Source of the DNA: Haplosporangium gracile
Taxonomy: Eukaryota; Mortierellomycota; Mortierellomycetes; Mortierellales; Mortierellaceae
Assembly (NCBI GenBank): GCA_015499985.1
Contig: JAAAUF010000063.1
Location: forward strand, 3,539 to 67,538
Direction: 5' to 3'
Length of the DNA: 64,000 nt
Shown: one piece after another, positions 61,674-64,000 of the stretch
Layout of the letters: each line of letters starts with the position of its first letter
How positions within the stretch are numbered: the first letter of the stretch is position 1
Position numbers and translations under genes: made by a program
Notes under the pieces: model-generated
Databases searched by the model: none
The model's input: only the letters and a program-made list of their open reading frames with translations
What the model was told of the DNA's origin: nothing

Positions 61674-64000
61674 ATGGCTATGCGCGGTTTGACCGTGTTC
61701 ATCGCGGACATTCGTAACTGTACGTCAGCAGCAGCAACACTATCACCACTCATCAGGAACTTATTTACAGGCATGCCTTTGACATTGCAAGCCTACACAC
61801 TTCTAACGATGCAAGCGCTTTGCATTACTAATTAGGTCGTGTCCGCGAACTCGAGGAAAAGCGAATCAACAAGGAGATGGCCAACATCCGTACCAAGTTT
61901 AAAGGTTCGATCCTAAATCAAATCATCTTTACTACATGACATTGCGCACATTTCCTTTGTGCGTGTGTTACTTGCAGCAACCACTCTTGACCAACTGTCA
62001 CTAACACCGTTTATACTCCTTTGCTTTACCGACTACGAATAGATGGAAACTTGAGTGGATACGACAAAAAGAAATACGTGTGCAAGCTGCTGTACATGTA
62101 CATCCTCGGATGGGATATCGACTTTGGACACATGGAAGCCGTCAACCTCATCTCCAGTCCAAAGTACAGCGAAAAACAGATTGTAAGTCTGGTTCAGTTG
62201 CAGCAGAGTATTTGTTTTTCCAGGAAAACGAGGCTCACTGGTCGATGGTTGCACTGAATTGTCTGGATATCTTCGTTCTTTTCGTTGTTTTAGTTTTCGG
62301 TTTGTTCTCGGGAAAACTAACATGCTGGACTCTCTCCCTCTGTTCTATGACACAATACAGGGCTATCTCGGGATTACGCTGTTGATGCATGAGAACAGCG
62401 ACCTGGTGCGCTTGGTCGTCAACTCGATTCGCAAGGATCTGGACGACAACAACGAAATCCATAATTGCCTAGCTTTGCACGCTATTGCTAATATTGGAGG
62501 CAGGGAAATGGCCGAATCTTTGGCAAGTGATGTGCATCGTCTCCTGGTATCTCCGTAAGTGTTAAAAATGCCTGCCTTTTTTTTTTCTCGTATTTCCCTT
62601 TTCCCTTGGTGTGCTGTTTTGCATGATGCTTTGCTTGTGTTTGTGTGATGGGATATATGGAGTTGCCTGATTGTTGTTGGTGTGCTCTGATCGTCTGCAA
62701 AATGCAGAGAGTGTACCAACGAGAGAGTGCTCTCACATTCATTTCGCTTTTTATGTTTCCTATTTTTAATAATCAAATTCATCCGTCTTTATATCTGCGT
62801 TTGTCTCTGACTAAAAAACTCTGTTTGCTCTGGGAAACATTTGGTTCTGACCTGACTAGAAACTCAAAGAGTTTTGTCAAGAAAAAGGCTGCATTGACAA
62901 TGCTGCGACTCTTCAGGAAACATCCGGACGTCATCCCTGCCCCCGACTGGGCCGAGCGTATCACCAACATCATCGACGACTATGATCTCGGCGTCTGTCT
63001 CTCCGTCACCAGTCTGATCACTGCCCTCGCCCAACAATACCCAGAAGCCTTTATGTTAGCCATCCCCAAGGCGATCATGCGACTCCATAAGGTACAACCG
63101 CGGAGACTGAATCACTTTAATCAAAAAGGAATCAGGAGAAAAGAAGGAAAGTGGATCTATCGCCGCCATTTTGTTAAACGATGCTACTTTTCTCAATGGA
63201 CATATAGGTGATCGTGGAACGCGACTTTTCTGCAGACTATGTCTACTATAAGATCCCAATTCCATGGCTCCAGGTCAAGCTTCTTCGCTTGCTGCAATAC
63301 TTCCCTCCGACTGGTATGTTTGCTACATGGCTTTTGATTTGTGGCGTTATATTAACGCGGGCACATCGTGTAATGTGATTGGTAGGAGCACCATACAGCC
63401 ATCGGAGAACTAATGCAGTAATAACGTTAATTGCTCTCTATTAGAGGATCCCAACATGTCTGAAATGTTGCACAACGTCCTCCAGACCATCATCAACAAC
63501 TCACAGGAGACCCCCAGGAATGTGCAACACAACAACGCCCAGAACGCCATCCTCTTTGAGGCTATCAATCTGGCTATTCATCTGGACTGCGAGTCGGACA
63601 TTGTACGACAGGCAACCAACATTCTTGCACGATTCATCCTCTCCAAGGAGACCAATGTACGCTATCTCGGTCTGGAGACGATGGCCCATTTGGCTGCTGT
63701 GACTGACGAACTGGACGAGATCAAGAAACACGAGGAGACCATCATTTTATCATTGCGGGACAAGGATATCAGTGTTCGTCGTCGTGGATTGGATCTGCTC
63801 TACAGTATGTGCGATGTCTCCAACGCCAAAACCATTGTCTCTGAGCTTATTCGGTACCTTCACATTGCCGATTATGCCCTTCGCGAGGAGATGGTACTCA
63901 AAATTGCCATTATGACCGAAAAGTACGCCACGGAGCACTCGTGGTACGTTGACGTCATCTTGCAGCTCATCAGCTCGGCAGGAGACCATGTCGGAGAGGA
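61674..64000 (+). CDS. AP-2 complex subunit alpha (adaptin), 3' end outside window
   Basis: Large subunit of the clathrin adaptor AP-2, acting in endocytosis at the plasma membrane. Seven exons lie in the window: 61674-61719, 61836-61904, 62043-62182, 62361-62554, 62860-63091, 63208-63313, 63445 to the edge. They encode 447 residues of the N-terminal helical trunk. Family blocks: [27 protein letters not shown], the basic PIP2-binding site [62 protein letters not shown] and [15 protein letters not shown]. These match alpha rather than beta or gamma adaptins. The hinge and ear domains would lie beyond 64000. The short Met-Ala before the canonical MRGL start is unusual but the ATG at 61674 has the better context. 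Confidence 0.95.

Overview
This 64 kb window is nuclear DNA from a filamentous fungus. The genes are spliced with GT-AG introns, mostly 50-180 nt long. Exons could be joined by hand with matching phase in almost every gene. A decayed ELO-type fatty acid elongase matches what I recall of Mortierella alpina elongases, and citrate carrier, AdoMet decarboxylase and proteasome genes are fungal in style. I infer Mortierellomycota (Mortierella sensu lato). No database search was run, so all gene names rest on motifs and on recalled family features.

Layout. 1-12257 (-): a giant USP9X/USP34-type deubiquitinase in 30 exons that runs off the left edge. 13846-16459 (-): a copine with an 11-nt microexon. 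17446-18735 (+): the broken elongase. 20154-44417: an accessory-looking block of disordered, homopolymer-rich proteins. These are a Pro/Ser-rich protein, a LEA-2-like membrane protein, a single-pass membrane protein whose poly-Gln tract is cut by a TAG, an HMG-box protein, and a 1412-aa Gln/His/RS-rich protein. The block also holds a 7 kb stretch with no gene (27510-34528) and a 3.4 kb one (36148-39562). 44828-64000: a dense housekeeping block with AdoMet decarboxylase (-), mitochondrial citrate carrier (-), a Ydj1-type DnaJ (+), RPN7 (-), RPN6 (+), mitochondrial ribosomal protein bS6 (-), a short-chain dehydrogenase (-) and AP-2 alpha adaptin (+, runs off the right edge).

Functional links. 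RPN6 and RPN7 are both lid subunits of the 26S proteasome. They are head to head across 489 bp that holds a perfect TGACGTCA palindrome and a 9-bp inverted repeat of an ATGCAAAT octamer. With the deubiquitinase and the DnaJ chaperone, several genes here act in protein quality control, but only RPN6/RPN7 are arranged in a way that suggests shared control. No rRNA, tRNA, CRISPR array or transposon was recognised. I found no clearly new multi-gene system. The strongest leads are the TAG inside the poly-Gln tract with 61 open codons after it, the RPN6/RPN7 promoter, the copine microexon and the multiply broken elongase.
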